The translations under genes and the position numbers were made by a program. Positions 53,940-63,580 of a DNA stretch of 64,000 bases are shown one piece after another (positions within the stretch are counted from its first letter, which is position 1; each line of letters begins with the position of its first letter). This DNA is from Streptomyces sp. NBC_01381 (GTDB lineage: Bacteria; Actinomycetota; Actinomycetes; Streptomycetales; Streptomycetaceae), in assembly GCF_026340305.1 (NCBI RefSeq), contig NZ_JAPEPI010000005.1, forward strand, positions 62,001 to 126,000, read 5' to 3'. Under the pieces are notes generated by a model. It ran no database searches. It saw only the letters and a list, made by a program, of their open reading frames with translations, and was not told the origin of the DNA.

Positions 53940-55178
53940 ATGGTTTCCAGCGGCGCACAACAATACATACCGGGCCAGAGAACCTGGGCGGTCCGCGCTG
54001 CGCGGCTGTTCGACGGACATGCGCTGCGAGCGGGGCGCCCGCTGGTGCTCATCGAGGATTCACGCATCGCCGGTGTCGATATGACAGGCGCGACCCCCTC
54101 CGCGGATCTGCCCGTTGCGGATCTCGGTGATGCCACACTGCTGCCCGGGCTCATCGACTCCCACGTACACCTCGCCTTCGACCCCGACGACCGGTCGAAG
54201 CAGACGATGGCGGACGAGGACGACCAGGTCACCCTGTCACGTATGCGCGCCCACGCCGGGCAGCAACTGGACGCGGGCGTCACGACCGTGCGAGACCTCG
54301 GCGACCGTCACTTTCTCGCTGCATCGCTCCGGGACCGCTACGCGGCAGGAACGAAGACGGGCCCGGAGATCGTCGCCGCCGGGCCGCCCATCACACGAAC
54401 TCGCGGACATTGCTGGTTCCTTGGCGGTGAAGCCGACGGCATCGCCGCCCTGGAAGCCGCAGTCGAGGAGCGCATCGCCCGCGACGTCGACGTGGTCAAG
54501 GTCATGGCAACCGGCGGTGTAACCACTCCTGGATGGGGACCGCACCAGTCGCAGTACTCACGTGACGAACTGGCCGCGGTGACCCGGGCCGCCCATGCAC
54601 ACGGCAAGCCGGTCACCGCCCATGCGCACGGCCGACAGGGCATGGCCGATGCCGTCGCGGCCGGCGTCGACGGCCTCGAGCATGCCTCGTTCTTCACCGA
54701 GGACGGTGTCGAGCCTGACTGGAAGATCGTCGCGGCCGTGGTGGAGGCCGGCATCTTCATCGGCGCCACCGAGGCCTGGCTGCCGACGGGCGCGATGGTC
54801 GCACCGCACATGGCCGAGCGCGTGGCGCAGCGCGCCGAGAATTTCGCGCGGATGCATCGCGAGGGAGCGCGGCTGGTCTGCAGTTCTGATGCCGGAGCCG
54901 GCCCCCGCAAGCCCCACGGTGTGCTCCCGTACGGCGTCATCCACTTCGGCTCCCTCGGCTTCACCAGCACCGAGGCGCTGGCTTCGGTTACATCCCTCGC
55001 CGCACAGGCGTGTGGGCTGGCCGAACGCAAGGGGAGGATCGCCGTCGGCTACGACGCCGACCTCATCGCAGTGCCCGGCAATCCCCTGCAGGAGCTGGAG
55101 AGACTGCTCGACGTCCGGACCGTGATCCGAGCGGGAAGGACATTCAAGGGCCCGGAAATGAAGGGTGAACGCCGGTGA
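53940..55178 (+). CDS. Metal-dependent amidohydrolase
   Basis: 412 residues from the ATG preceded by AAGGGA at 9 nt; an in-frame ATG at 53922 adds six residues without a ribosome site. Metal ligands follow the imidazolonepropionase-like/Xaa-Pro dipeptidase order: DSHVHL, the carboxylated-Lys segment VVKVMATGG, AHAHG, GLEHASF, and SSDAGAG. It likely hydrolyses a cyclic or acyl amide or dipeptide. It lies 28 bp after the membrane protein (10 bp if the upstream ATG is used), so it belongs to the XRE-ImmA-membrane operon and could process the signal that operon senses (inference). Confidence 0.92.
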   Translation: MVSSGAQQYIPGQRTWAVRAARLFDGHALRAGRPLVLIEDSRIAGVDMTGATPSADLPVADLGDATLLPGLIDSHVHLAFDPDDRSKQTMADEDDQVTLSRMRAHAGQQLDAGVTTVRDLGDRHFLAASLRDRYAAGTKTGPEIVAAGPPITRTRGHCWFLGGEADGIAALEAAVEERIARDVDVVKVMATGGVTTPGWGPHQSQYSRDELAAVTRAAHAHGKPVTAHAHGRQGMADAVAAGVDGLEHASFFTEDGVEPDWKIVAAVVEAGIFIGATEAWLPTGAMVAPHMAERVAQRAENFARMHREGARLVCSSDAGAGPRKPHGVLPYGVIHFGSLGFTSTEALASVTSLAAQACGLAERKGRIAVGYDADLIAVPGNPLQELERLLDVRTVIRAGRTFKGPEMKGERR

Positions 55179-55691
55179 GGTGACTCCGGGCCACTCTCGA
55201 ATAGCTCTGTGAGGTCTCATCAATGTTGAGGTAGTCGCACGTCGCTGACCTTTTGTCTCGCAGGCGTGCTGAGACGGTCTTGAGAGGCTTTGTGGGGGAG
55301 AAGAGGGGGTCTGAACTGTGGTCCTGCAGGTTGGATGAGACTGCCGCAGATCTGGTGAGAATGTCTCTGGGCCTAGGCGATGGCGGTTCCACGGACGCTC
55401 ATGAGCTAGGGGGGGGCAGAGGGGCGTCACTGGGTTCGATGCACAGTTCCGGATGGACCAGTTCGAACCGTGCCCTTCCGTTGTAACAGGGCAACAAGTG
55501 TTGCCGGGGCAACGGCATTTTCACGGTGGCGTGTGAGGCCTGTGAGTTCCTATTCGTGTCGCGGTAGTTCGGCTGTTCTGACATGGGAGGCTGCGGACTG
55601 CTGAGACTGTTCTCAATCTGTGTCTGGTGGGTTGCAGATCTTCGGTTCCCTCAGCGTTGCCGTATGCGTGCACTTCCGACCTGTTGTGACC
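55179..55691. other. Intergenic stretch, lower GC, no clear gene
   Basis: A minus-strand 61-codon frame (55399-55584) lacks a good ribosome site and actinomycete codon use. A short ggcaac-aagt-gttgcc hairpin lies near 55490. Nothing else is recognisable. Confidence 0.5.
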
Positions 55692-56351
55692 TCAAGGCAG
55701 GCCGAGGCCTGCGTCCCGGGCCAGGGCCACCGCTTCCGCGCGGGTGCGGGCGCGGAGTTTGGCCAGGACGTCGCTGACCCGGTTGCGCACCGTCTTTTCG
55801 GAGAGGGAGAGGCGGCGGGCGATGGAGGCGTTGTCCAGGCCGTGTGAGAGCAGGTCGAGGACCTGCCGCTCCCGGTCCGTGAGGTGGGGGAAAGGCAGCG
55901 TGTCCCGGGCCGCGTGCGGCGAGGCGAAATGAGCGAGCACCCGCTGGGCGATGCGCGGACCGAAGACGGCCTCGCCGCGTGCGGCGCCCAGCAGGGCCCG
56001 GTGTATGTCCGCGCCGTCGGCCTCCTTCAGCAGGTAGCCGCAGGCCCCTGCGCGCAGCGCTGCGAAGACCGAGTCGTCGTCCTCGTCCATGGTGAGGACG
56101 ACGACCGCGGCCTCGGGATGGACGGTGGTGATCCGGGCGGTCGCCTCGAGACCGCCGACCCCGGGCATGCGCAGATCCATGAGCACGATGTGCGGCAGCA
56201 GCCGTGCGGTGGCGGCAATGGCTTCGGCTCCGTCGGCGGCCTCCCCGACGACGGTGATGCCGGGCAGGTCGCCGAGTACGGTGGCCATCCCGGCCCGGAA
56301 GATGGGGTGGTCGTCGACGATGAGGACGGTCACAGGTTGCGGCTCGCTCAT
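55692..56351 (-). CDS. NarL/LuxR-type response regulator
   Basis: 219 residues from an ATG with GGAGGGG upstream. The receiver has VLIVDDHPIFRAG, phosphorylatable Asp in IVLMDLRMPG, and VVVLTMDED with Lys in GYLLKEAD. The output domain is a LuxR helix-turn-helix (LTDRERQVLDLLSHGLDNAS, IARRLSLSEKTVRNRVSDVL). It follows its histidine kinase by 47 bp. Target genes are unknown; the divergent membrane gene at 58536 is a natural candidate. Confidence 0.95.
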   Translation of the reverse strand: MSEPQPVTVLIVDDHPIFRAGMATVLGDLPGITVVGEAADGAEAIAATARLLPHIVLMDLRMPGVGGLEATARITTVHPEAAVVVLTMDEDDDSVFAALRAGACGYLLKEADGADIHRALLGAARGEAVFGPRIAQRVLAHFASPHAARDTLPFPHLTDRERQVLDLLSHGLDNASIARRLSLSEKTVRNRVSDVLAKLRARTRAEAVALARDAGLGLP

Positions 56352-56398
56352 CTCGCCCCTCCTGTATCGGCGTCCACCAAGGGGCGCTCGCGGGTCGG

Positions 56399-58438
56399 TC
56401 AGGCAGTGGCACGTATCTCCTCCAGGGGAAGCGGCACCCTGGCTTGCACCGAGGTGCCGCCGCCCGGGGCCGGGGTGATTGCCAGATGGCCACCGACCTC
56501 CGCCGCGCGTTCGCTCATGCTGCGCAGGCCCACACCCGCGCGGTGGCGTGAAGGAATGCCGCAGCCGTTGTCCTCGACGGTCAGAACGAGAAACCCGGCG
56601 GTGACGTGGGCGGTGAGGGTGAGGCGGCCCGATGCGCTGTGTTTGAGGGCGTTGCCCACCGCTTCGGCCGCTATCGCGTACGCCGCTACTTCGACGGCGG
56701 CAGGGAGTTTGGCACAGGCGGTGCTGACCGAGCAGCGGCATGCGGGAACGTCGTAGCCGGCGAGTAGTTCGCGCAGTGCGCCGGAGAGACCAAGCTGGTC
56801 CAGCACGGCGGGGCGCAGGCCGTTCACGACGGTGCGCAGATCGCCGACTGTAGTGCGCAGCCGGTCCCGTACCGCCCTGATGGCGTCCGCGAGCCCGGGG
56901 TCAGTGGTCCTGCGGGCCAGGGAGTCCAACTGGTGGGCGGTACCGGCCAGGGAGGGGCCGACACCGTCGTGCAGGTCGGCACGAAGCCGGCGGCGTTCCT
57001 CTTCCCGGACGGCGACGATGTGGGCCCGGCTGCGGGCTACGTTCTCGACGAGCCCGGCTGCGTACGCGAGGGTCGCGGCCCGCGCAGCGACCTCCTCGGC
57101 CGCGGCCCGCTGCTGCGCGGTCCAGGGCTCGGCCGCACGCCGCCGTCCCAGGTGGAGTTCGCCGACCTGACGGCCGAGCGCCAGGCAGGGCACGGTCCGC
57201 CAGCCCGCACCGGGAACCGGTGTGCCGGAGGTCGCCGTCACGGCAGGTCCGGTGAATGCCGCGTATGGCAGGCGCAGGGCGCGGCGGAGCTCGTCGACGA
57301 GGAGTCGCATGGCCTCGGCCGGTTCCGAGGCGGGGGCCAGGTGGCGGCCGACGCGAGCCATCACTGCGTAGGGATCGTGGCGGTGTCCGAACAGCAGCCG
57401 GTCCACGGCCGATTGGACCGCCCCGCGCCCGGCCGCAGCAAGGAGCGCGGCCGCGGCTATCGCCGCCGTGCCGCCAAGTGAACCGGGCGCAAGGGTTCCC
57501 ACGCCCGCGACGACAGCCAGATAGACGCCGAGAACCAGTCCGCTCAGCACGATGAAGACGATGGCCCGGCCGAGTACCACCTCGACGTCGTAGAGGCGGT
57601 GGCGCAGCATCGCCACGGCGATACCCGCTGGCGGACCGAGCAACCCGGCCACCATCAGCAGGTCGGTCAGCAGGCGTTGCCCGGCGGTGAAGCCCACGCC
57701 GGTGAGCGCGAGGGCCATCAGGAGACCGCCGAGCATCAGCCACTGGAGCTGGGCGCGCTCCACACCGTGCGCCGCACGGGTCCGCAGCACGACGAAAAGG
57801 CCGGCTGCGGCGGTGCCGGCGGCCATACAGGTGGCGGAGGACACGTACATGATCACGTGCAGCCACTCCCAGCCCCGGACGCCCAGCGGATTGGCCAGGC
57901 CGGGCACCGGATCGGTGGCGCTCGGACGCAGCATCGCAGCGAGGGTGCCGGTCGTGGCGACGGCGATGACGGTCCACGCGAGGATCCGGCGCGGGCGGGT
58001 GCCGAGCCGTCCGTACGGGAAGAGCAGCGGAACCAGAGGGGTCGCGAAGTAGTAGCCCACGAACCCCCAGCAGCCCAGCCAGGCCCCGAACTGCCAGCCC
58101 GGCAGGGAGTGTTCGGCGACCAGCTGCGAATAGCCGGCGTAGTAGGCGAGCAGGTGGTACGGGCCGATCAGCGCGGGCGCCATCATCAGCCAGACCAGCC
58201 GATTGCGCGGCTGGCTACGGGCCACCGCCGCGCCGAGCAGAGGCCACACCGTGCCCACCACCAGATCGCTCCAGAACAGCTCACTGAGCTCCACCTGCCG
58301 GGACAGCACCGCGTGCGCCGGCACGGTGGCAACACAGCTCGCGACGCCGACGCCCGCGACGGAGTACGCGGCATGGCGCAGCGCACGGTCCCGTCGGCTC
58401 CCTCGGTCCCCCCGGCCCATGTGGACATGGTGACGCAC
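56399..58438 (-). CDS. NarL-type sensor histidine kinase
   Basis: 679 residues from GTG; the ATG at 58420 is an alternative. About ten membrane segments fill the first 340 residues, then a GAF-like region (about 370-450). HisKA_3 follows with RRRLRADLHDGVGPSLAG, where His is the phosphoacceptor, and an ATPase domain with EAVGNALKHSASG (N box) and VEDNGCGIP (G1). It phosphorylates the regulator encoded next to it. The large membrane part suggests an envelope or lipid signal. Confidence 0.94.
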   Translation of the reverse strand: MRHHVHMGRGDRGSRRDRALRHAAYSVAGVGVASCVATVPAHAVLSRQVELSELFWSDLVVGTVWPLLGAAVARSQPRNRLVWLMMAPALIGPYHLLAYYAGYSQLVAEHSLPGWQFGAWLGCWGFVGYYFATPLVPLLFPYGRLGTRPRRILAWTVIAVATTGTLAAMLRPSATDPVPGLANPLGVRGWEWLHVIMYVSSATCMAAGTAAAGLFVVLRTRAAHGVERAQLQWLMLGGLLMALALTGVGFTAGQRLLTDLLMVAGLLGPPAGIAVAMLRHRLYDVEVVLGRAIVFIVLSGLVLGVYLAVVAGVGTLAPGSLGGTAAIAAAALLAAAGRGAVQSAVDRLLFGHRHDPYAVMARVGRHLAPASEPAEAMRLLVDELRRALRLPYAAFTGPAVTATSGTPVPGAGWRTVPCLALGRQVGELHLGRRRAAEPWTAQQRAAAEEVAARAATLAYAAGLVENVARSRAHIVAVREEERRRLRADLHDGVGPSLAGTAHQLDSLARRTTDPGLADAIRAVRDRLRTTVGDLRTVVNGLRPAVLDQLGLSGALRELLAGYDVPACRCSVSTACAKLPAAVEVAAYAIAAEAVGNALKHSASGRLTLTAHVTAGFLVLTVEDNGCGIPSRHRAGVGLRSMSERAAEVGGHLAITPAPGGGTSVQARVPLPLEEIRATA

Positions 58439-58443
58439 GGATA

Positions 58444-58481
58444 TCCCGGGCGACAGGGACTGGCGCCCCTGTCGCCCGGGA
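58444..58481. promoter_or_regulatory. Perfect 15-bp inverted repeat between divergent genes
   Basis: Arms tcccgggcgacaggg (58444-58458) and its complement (58467-58481) with an 8-nt spacer lie between the start of the histidine kinase gene and the divergent membrane gene. A terminator is not expected there, so an operator or a leader-RNA stem is more likely. Confidence 0.6.
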
Positions 58482-58535
58482 CACCGCCGCGTGGACAGTG
58501 CTGCTCAACGGTCACACCCAGGGGAGTTGAGGGTC

Positions 58536-59231
58536 ATGACAGCAGTGGATCCGGGAGCAACGGCCGGCGTGGCCCAGTCCGACGGCGCCAACGGGCGGGC
58601 CAAGTGGCCGCTCTACGGGGTCGCGGCAGGCTTGCTCGGCTTCGTCGCCACGCAGTTCGGCGATCCGCGGAACGGCGTCGTGGAAACCGACCGGGTCGAC
58701 GCGTCCGTCCTGGACGAGGTCTCCCGCGGTGTCGCCCAGCTGGGCCTGGTGACGGGGTTCGTCACCGTCGCCCTCCTGCTCGTGCTGGCGGCGGCCTGGC
58801 GCCGGCAGGTCGAAACGCGGGTGCCGGGCAGTACCGCGGCACATGTGGTCAGCGGCGGGCTCATGGCCTCGGCAGCCGGGCTGACGTACGGATACGGCTG
58901 GAAGGGAGCGCTGGCCATCTATCTGCCGGAGGGACTGAACGGAAAGGCCTTCGGAGACGACGGCCTGTTCGTCTACTTCATGCTCAATGACTTCGGAGGC
59001 CACATCGGCTGGCTGGGTGTGGTCGTGGCAGCCGGGGCGATCGCCTGGATGGCCCTGCGCGAACGTACGGTATCGCGCTGGATCGGCGTGCTGAGCCTGC
59101 TGCCGGTGCTGGCGGTGGTGCTCTTCGCCGGGGCGACCGGACTGCCCGGCTTCCAGGGCGTGGTCGGGCCGGTGTGGCTGCTGATCGCGTTCGCCGGACT
59201 CGCGGCCGGACGCAGCACGATCGTCCGCTGA
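58536..59231 (+). CDS. Five-helix membrane protein, family not recognised
   Basis: 231 residues from an ATG with GGGGAG about 11 nt upstream. Five or six hydrophobic segments occur, starting at LYGVAAGLLGFVATQF and ending in WLLIAFAGLAAG. It is divergent from the histidine kinase with a palindrome between them, so it may be a target or partner of the two-component system. I see no catalytic motif. Confidence 0.78.
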   Translation: MTAVDPGATAGVAQSDGANGRAKWPLYGVAAGLLGFVATQFGDPRNGVVETDRVDASVLDEVSRGVAQLGLVTGFVTVALLLVLAAAWRRQVETRVPGSTAAHVVSGGLMASAAGLTYGYGWKGALAIYLPEGLNGKAFGDDGLFVYFMLNDFGGHIGWLGVVVAAGAIAWMALRERTVSRWIGVLSLLPVLAVVLFAGATGLPGFQGVVGPVWLLIAFAGLAAGRSTIVR

Positions 59232-59418
59232 GCGCTCTGCGTCGGAGGGTCGTGCAGCGGTTCGGACGCAAAGCCTTTCCGCAACTGATGATTCAGGACG
59301 CGCCGGATGACACGCCCCTCACAGACGGAGGCTCTGCCCCGACGAGCGGGATCGCAAGGACCCACCCACCAGCCAACCGGTGAAGCACCGGCTGGCCACC
59401 GCACGAAGGACACCACTA

Positions 59419-59737
59419 TGCCCACCGCACGACTGCAGACTCTCACCTGCAACGCCACCGAAGACTGGACTGGGGACGACGAGGTACTCATCAAGGTCTT
59501 CGGCACCCGCTACGGCGAGGCCTACCGACCCATGAACCACTGCCCGCTGTCGCCCGCCGCGTCACCCTGCACGGCACACTGGGCATCTACCGCTGGGTCG
59601 TGGAGCGCAGTTTCGCCTGGCTGCACGGATTCCGCCGCCTGCGCATCCGCTGGGAGCGGCGGGCTGACATCCACGACGTATTCTTCAAACTCGCCTGCTG
59701 CCTCATCACCCACCGACAACTCGGCTCATTGTATTAG
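59419..59737 (+). pseudogene. Chimeric remnant: small protein start joined to IS5-type transposase tail
   Basis: It opens as MPTARLQTLTCNATEDWTGD with ordinary coding character, but after about 45 codons the frame loses sense. In another frame, 59566-59737 reads GIYRWVVERSFAWLHGFRRL, then RIRWERRADIHDVFFKLACC and LITHRQLGSLY with a stop. That is the C-terminus of an IS5/IS4-type transposase. Neither part is complete. Confidence 0.7.
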
Positions 59738-60005
59738 CCGTTGTTAGACACCAGAATGATCACGAAGCCCGTGCCTACACTGCTATCCACCCCAACCGGG
59801 CACTACCCGACCTGCCCGCACCATTCCGGAACTCGCAACCGCCCTGCGTCCGAACCCCCGGGCGGTGATGACGTCATGAGACCGGCCCTCCTTGAATTCT
59901 CTGTCTTGTTCGGCATTGTTCGGCGGAAAATTTCTTCCCGGTATTAGAATGAAGCCCGGGAAGAAGCCGTGGAAGGGGAAGCGGATCTTTCTCGTCGGGG
60001 GAATC

Positions 60006-61553
60006 ATGGCGGACGTCTCAACCGATCTTCATGAGATCGAGATCAAGGTCGAGGAATTCGAACGGGCGGGTTCTCTGAGTCACGATGCCTTTCAGGGCTA
60101 CTTCGACCTCGAAGGCAAGCTCGAACAGTTTTTCCTGGAACAGGCCCAGCAACAGATCGCCGATCTCGATCCCATGGGTGCCACGGAGAGTTACAACGTC
60201 GTGGTGAGTCTCAACCGCACGCTGGTGGAGCGTGCCCAGCGGGAACTCGCCCGCTCCGGTCCGGCGATCACTCTGGAATACCGCTCGGACCTCCAGGAGT
60301 GGCGGGACGCGGCCCACGCGCTGGCTCTCGTGGTGGAGGGCGAGATCATGCTGGCCCATGCGCAGCACCGTCGGCTGGCCGGTGACCACCATGGCGCCAT
60401 GGCCTACTTCGAGCAGGCGCATGGACAGTTCGCCGAGGTTGCCGCCCTGCCGGGACAGCAGTGGCTGGCCGAGCTGAAGGCTGCCCTGGCGGAGGCGGCC
60501 TACCTCTTCTCCAACGGCCTGATAGCGATGGGCGCGGGCCGCCACCAGACGGCGCGCGAGAACTTCCGTGAGGTGCGCGGCAGTTACGAGACCTTGCGGC
60601 TCCAGCTGGTGTCGATGACACTCACGGGCGGTAGCACGACCTCGGATGCGCAGAACACAGTGATGGCCCCGTTCGCGCAGGAAGTGATCCGCCAACTCGC
60701 CTACGCGGACATGATGTTCCAGCTGGCGAGCTTCTTCGACCATACCCGTTCGTCTCACTTCGACCGCGCGGAGGAGTGCATCACGGACGCCGCGTCCCGC
60801 TACGAGGCATGGATGAACACCGTGATCTCCGACGGCTGCCCGGACAGTCAGCGGCTGATGATGGAGATGGAGCTCTCCAACCTCTGTGGCTGGCGCGGCT
60901 GGGCCCGCGCCGAGAACAGCCGCGAGCGCCGTGGCTGGGACGCCTGTCGGGACCGCCTCAAGGACGCGGAGGAGTCTTGGTCGCACAGCGCGGACATCGG
61001 GGCCCGCCTCTCGTACGCGGGCCGTGCTTCGCTGCCCTTCGAGATGTCTAACATCGAGATGCTCCTGGAGACGAGCCGTCGCCGGTACCAGACCGAGCGG
61101 GGCCTGTGGCAGGACATCGAGCGGTTGCAGGCCGACCGCCGCGAACTTGCGAAATTCGAAGTCCACGCGCACGGAGGGAACGCCCAAATGAACGAGCGGC
61201 AAGAGCATTCCTCAAACTACAACTTCCAGGGCAATGTCGCGGCAGGGGCCATCGGGGACGAGGCACAAGCCCATCACTTCAGTCAGCAGAACTCCGGACA
61301 GCAGATCAACGACTTCCGGCAGCTGGTCGCCCAATTGTCCAGTCTGGCCGCCAACATGGAACAGGCGGCGGTCAGTGACGCCGAACTCGCCTCGACGCAG
61401 GCGGTCCGTGAGGCGGCGCAGGCGGCTGAGGCCTCCGACGAATCCGGGGTCAGGCAGCGCCTCGTGGACGCGGGGAAGTGGGCACTGGAGATGGCGAGCA
61501 GCCTCGGCCAGACGGTTGCCGAGGCCGCCCTGCGGCAGGCCATCGGCGTCTGA
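60006..61553 (+). CDS. Helical repeat protein with C-terminal Gly/Asn motif, function unknown
   Basis: 515 residues from an ATG with GGGGGA upstream. The body is all helical with TPR-like pieces (AGDHHGAMAYFEQAHGQFAE, and MGAGRHQTARENFREVRGSY). Near residue 400 it reads SSNYNFQGNVAAGAIGDEAQ, a Gly/Asn-rich segment of the type found before the C-termini of bacterial conflict-system proteins. The tail is helical. It is convergent with the ClpB-like ATPase, 47 bp apart. No enzyme motif is seen; scaffold or sensor is a guess. Confidence 0.75.
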   Translation: MADVSTDLHEIEIKVEEFERAGSLSHDAFQGYFDLEGKLEQFFLEQAQQQIADLDPMGATESYNVVVSLNRTLVERAQRELARSGPAITLEYRSDLQEWRDAAHALALVVEGEIMLAHAQHRRLAGDHHGAMAYFEQAHGQFAEVAALPGQQWLAELKAALAEAAYLFSNGLIAMGAGRHQTARENFREVRGSYETLRLQLVSMTLTGGSTTSDAQNTVMAPFAQEVIRQLAYADMMFQLASFFDHTRSSHFDRAEECITDAASRYEAWMNTVISDGCPDSQRLMMEMELSNLCGWRGWARAENSRERRGWDACRDRLKDAEESWSHSADIGARLSYAGRASLPFEMSNIEMLLETSRRRYQTERGLWQDIERLQADRRELAKFEVHAHGGNAQMNERQEHSSNYNFQGNVAAGAIGDEAQAHHFSQQNSGQQINDFRQLVAQLSSLAANMEQAAVSDAELASTQAVREAAQAAEASDESGVRQRLVDAGKWALEMASSLGQTVAEAALRQAIGV

Positions 61554-61600
61554 GAGGCCCCGGGATCGGGAGACCTCGGGGCAGCTGCGGATTCCTCCGC

Positions 61601-63580
61601 CTATGCCACACTCGACGGCACAGCCTCCACCACGAACGGTTCGGCGGATCCGGTCGGTGTCCGGTGGATCCAGATGCGGGCGCCCGGTTGCGGGCGGTTC
61701 TCTACGACCCAGCGGTTCAGCGGTGTGCGGATCCACTGTTCGAGGAGGGGATTGCGGATGCGTCGGGCGCCGAGCGCCGTACCGGCAGCCGCAAGGTCGC
61801 CGACCACGGCCGTCTCGATCGCCTCGTAGTCGAAGACGATGCGGTAGCCGCGGGCCGCCGCGGCCCTGCCGAGCTGGTCGAGGAACTTGCGGACGATCTG
61901 TGCCGACACCTCGGCCCGCAGGATGTCGAAGGCCACGATGCCGCCGCCGAACCGGCCGAGCAGCTCCGGCCGCCCCAGTTCTTGAGTCATGAAGCGGTCG
62001 ACAGCTTCCGTGAAGTGCTTGCAGATCAGGTCGTAGCCAGGCTCCTGCTGGCTGAATCCGCGCAGCAGAGAAGGCAACGTCTCGGTCCCCACGTTGGACG
62101 TGAACACCAGGATGGTGTGCGAGAAGTACGCCGTACGCCCCATCCCGTCGGTCAGTCGCCCGTCATCCATGATCTGCAGGAACTTGTCGAGGACCTTGCC
62201 GTGCGCCTTCTCGATCTCGTCGAAGAGCAGCACGCTGAACGGCCGCTCGAACATCCAGTTCGTCAGCACACCGCCGTTCTCGTGGCCCACATAGCCCGGC
62301 GGCGAGCCGGTGAGTCGCTCACTGGCGTGCTCCTGGGCGAACTCGCTCATGTCGAAGCGTCGTAGCGCGCCTTCGTCGCCGAAGACGAGCTCCGCGACGG
62401 CCTTCGCCAGCTCGGTCTTGCCCACCCCCGTGGGGCCGACGAAGAAGAACACGCCCTTGGGGCGGGCCGCGCCGCGCTGCAGGTCGGCGACGAAGTCCAG
62501 ACCCGACCTGGCGTTGCGCAGGACGTCGCACACCGCACGCACCGCCGCGGGCTGGCCGATCACCCGTCCGGAGAGGATCTGCTCCGCCTCAGCCACCTTC
62601 TCGATGTCCAGCGACTCCCAGGGGTCCTCCTGGATACCGAACCGGTGCCGTGCGATCAGGCCGCGCACGGAGCGCACGGAACTGCCCGTGACTCGTGAGG
62701 TCACGGCGAGGGACCGCATGTCGAGCACCGACATCCCCTCGGTCTGCTCGGCAAGTTCACCGGCGATCTGCGTACGGTCCTGCGGTGACAGCCCGACGCC
62801 TCCGGCGAACTCGGGCAGTATCTCGCCCAGCAGGGCCACGCGTTCGGCCATTCCGGGCGGCTGCGCCGTAACCGAGGCGGTCCGCGGATTCCCGTGGTGC
62901 AGCCAGGGCGGCAGTTTCTCCGCGTCCCGGGCCACCAGGATCAGGGTCTGGTGCAGCGGCTCGGCGACACCGTCCCGCACCGTGGCCGTGGCCCCGAGCA
63001 GCATGTTCAGGCGGCTCAGCGCCGCCTGCAACTCCTCGGTCTGCGGAGCATCGGTCCCCAGCAGCAGATCCGCCGCGTGCACCACGAGGGCACACGGCAC
63101 CCGGTCCTGGCTGAGCAGGAGATGGGCGGTCGCCATCAGGTCACGGGCGCTGCGGACCTCGGCAGTACCGGCCGACCGGAGGCTGCGCCGCAGGTTCTCC
63201 GCCGACTCGGCCAGCCGGGCGCGGCGGCCGTCACCGGACGGGGGCGCCCCCGAGCCCGGCTGCGGCGAGCCGCTCCCGTACGGTTCGGATGCGGCGGGGT
63301 CGGGTACGGCCGGGTCCGGCGGCCCGAGCAGCTCCCGCGCCCGGGACTCCGCCTCCTTGTCGGCGTACGTCAGACCGTCGCCCAGGGCGAAGTGCCCCAC
63401 GATCTCGAACCCGGCGAGCCGCAGGAACCGGTCCAGGGCCTCGCGCAGCGGGACGTATGCGTGTTCCCAGCGCACTTCGTCGTCGATGTTCCCGTGCAGG
63501 ACGAGGTGCCGGCCCCGGCGCAGTTCGAGGAACATACGGGCCAGCCAGGGGGCGGCAAGGGGCGCATCGTGGTCGCTCAT
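61601..63580 (-). CDS. ClpB/ClpA-like AAA+ ATPase
   Basis: 659 residues; its ATG overlaps the upstream stop (ATGA). The C-terminal AAA+ module has Walker A GPTGVGKTELAKAVAEL, the substrate pore-loop region GSPPGYVGHENGG, Walker B VLLFDEIEKAH, and sensor and arginine-finger regions (TSNVGTE; ELLGRFGGGIVAF). The N-terminal 300 residues resemble a degenerate first AAA domain without a clear Walker A (HLVLHGNIDDEV; CALVVHAADLLLG). Shorter than ClpB (about 860) and without the Clp N domain and middle coiled coil. It should unfold or remodel proteins, perhaps for the neighbouring proteins. Confidence 0.93.
   Translation of the reverse strand: MSDHDAPLAAPWLARMFLELRRGRHLVLHGNIDDEVRWEHAYVPLREALDRFLRLAGFEIVGHFALGDGLTYADKEAESRARELLGPPDPAVPDPAASEPYGSGSPQPGSGAPPSGDGRRARLAESAENLRRSLRSAGTAEVRSARDLMATAHLLLSQDRVPCALVVHAADLLLGTDAPQTEELQAALSRLNMLLGATATVRDGVAEPLHQTLILVARDAEKLPPWLHHGNPRTASVTAQPPGMAERVALLGEILPEFAGGVGLSPQDRTQIAGELAEQTEGMSVLDMRSLAVTSRVTGSSVRSVRGLIARHRFGIQEDPWESLDIEKVAEAEQILSGRVIGQPAAVRAVCDVLRNARSGLDFVADLQRGAARPKGVFFFVGPTGVGKTELAKAVAELVFGDEGALRRFDMSEFAQEHASERLTGSPPGYVGHENGGVLTNWMFERPFSVLLFDEIEKAHGKVLDKFLQIMDDGRLTDGMGRTAYFSHTILVFTSNVGTETLPSLLRGFSQQEPGYDLICKHFTEAVDRFMTQELGRPELLGRFGGGIVAFDILRAEVSAQIVRKFLDQLGRAAAARGYRIVFDYEAIETAVVGDLAAAGTALGARRIRNPLLEQWIRTPLNRWVVENRPQPGARIWIHRTPTGSAEPFVVEAVPSSVA

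Noticed and set aside
55399..55584. A 61-codon minus-strand gene
   Set aside because: Weak ribosome site, codon use unlike neighbours and no recognisable features.
55179..55691. tRNA or attachment site in the intergenic region
   Set aside because: A gttcga-like string occurs, but no cloverleaf can be built and no integrase gene is nearby.
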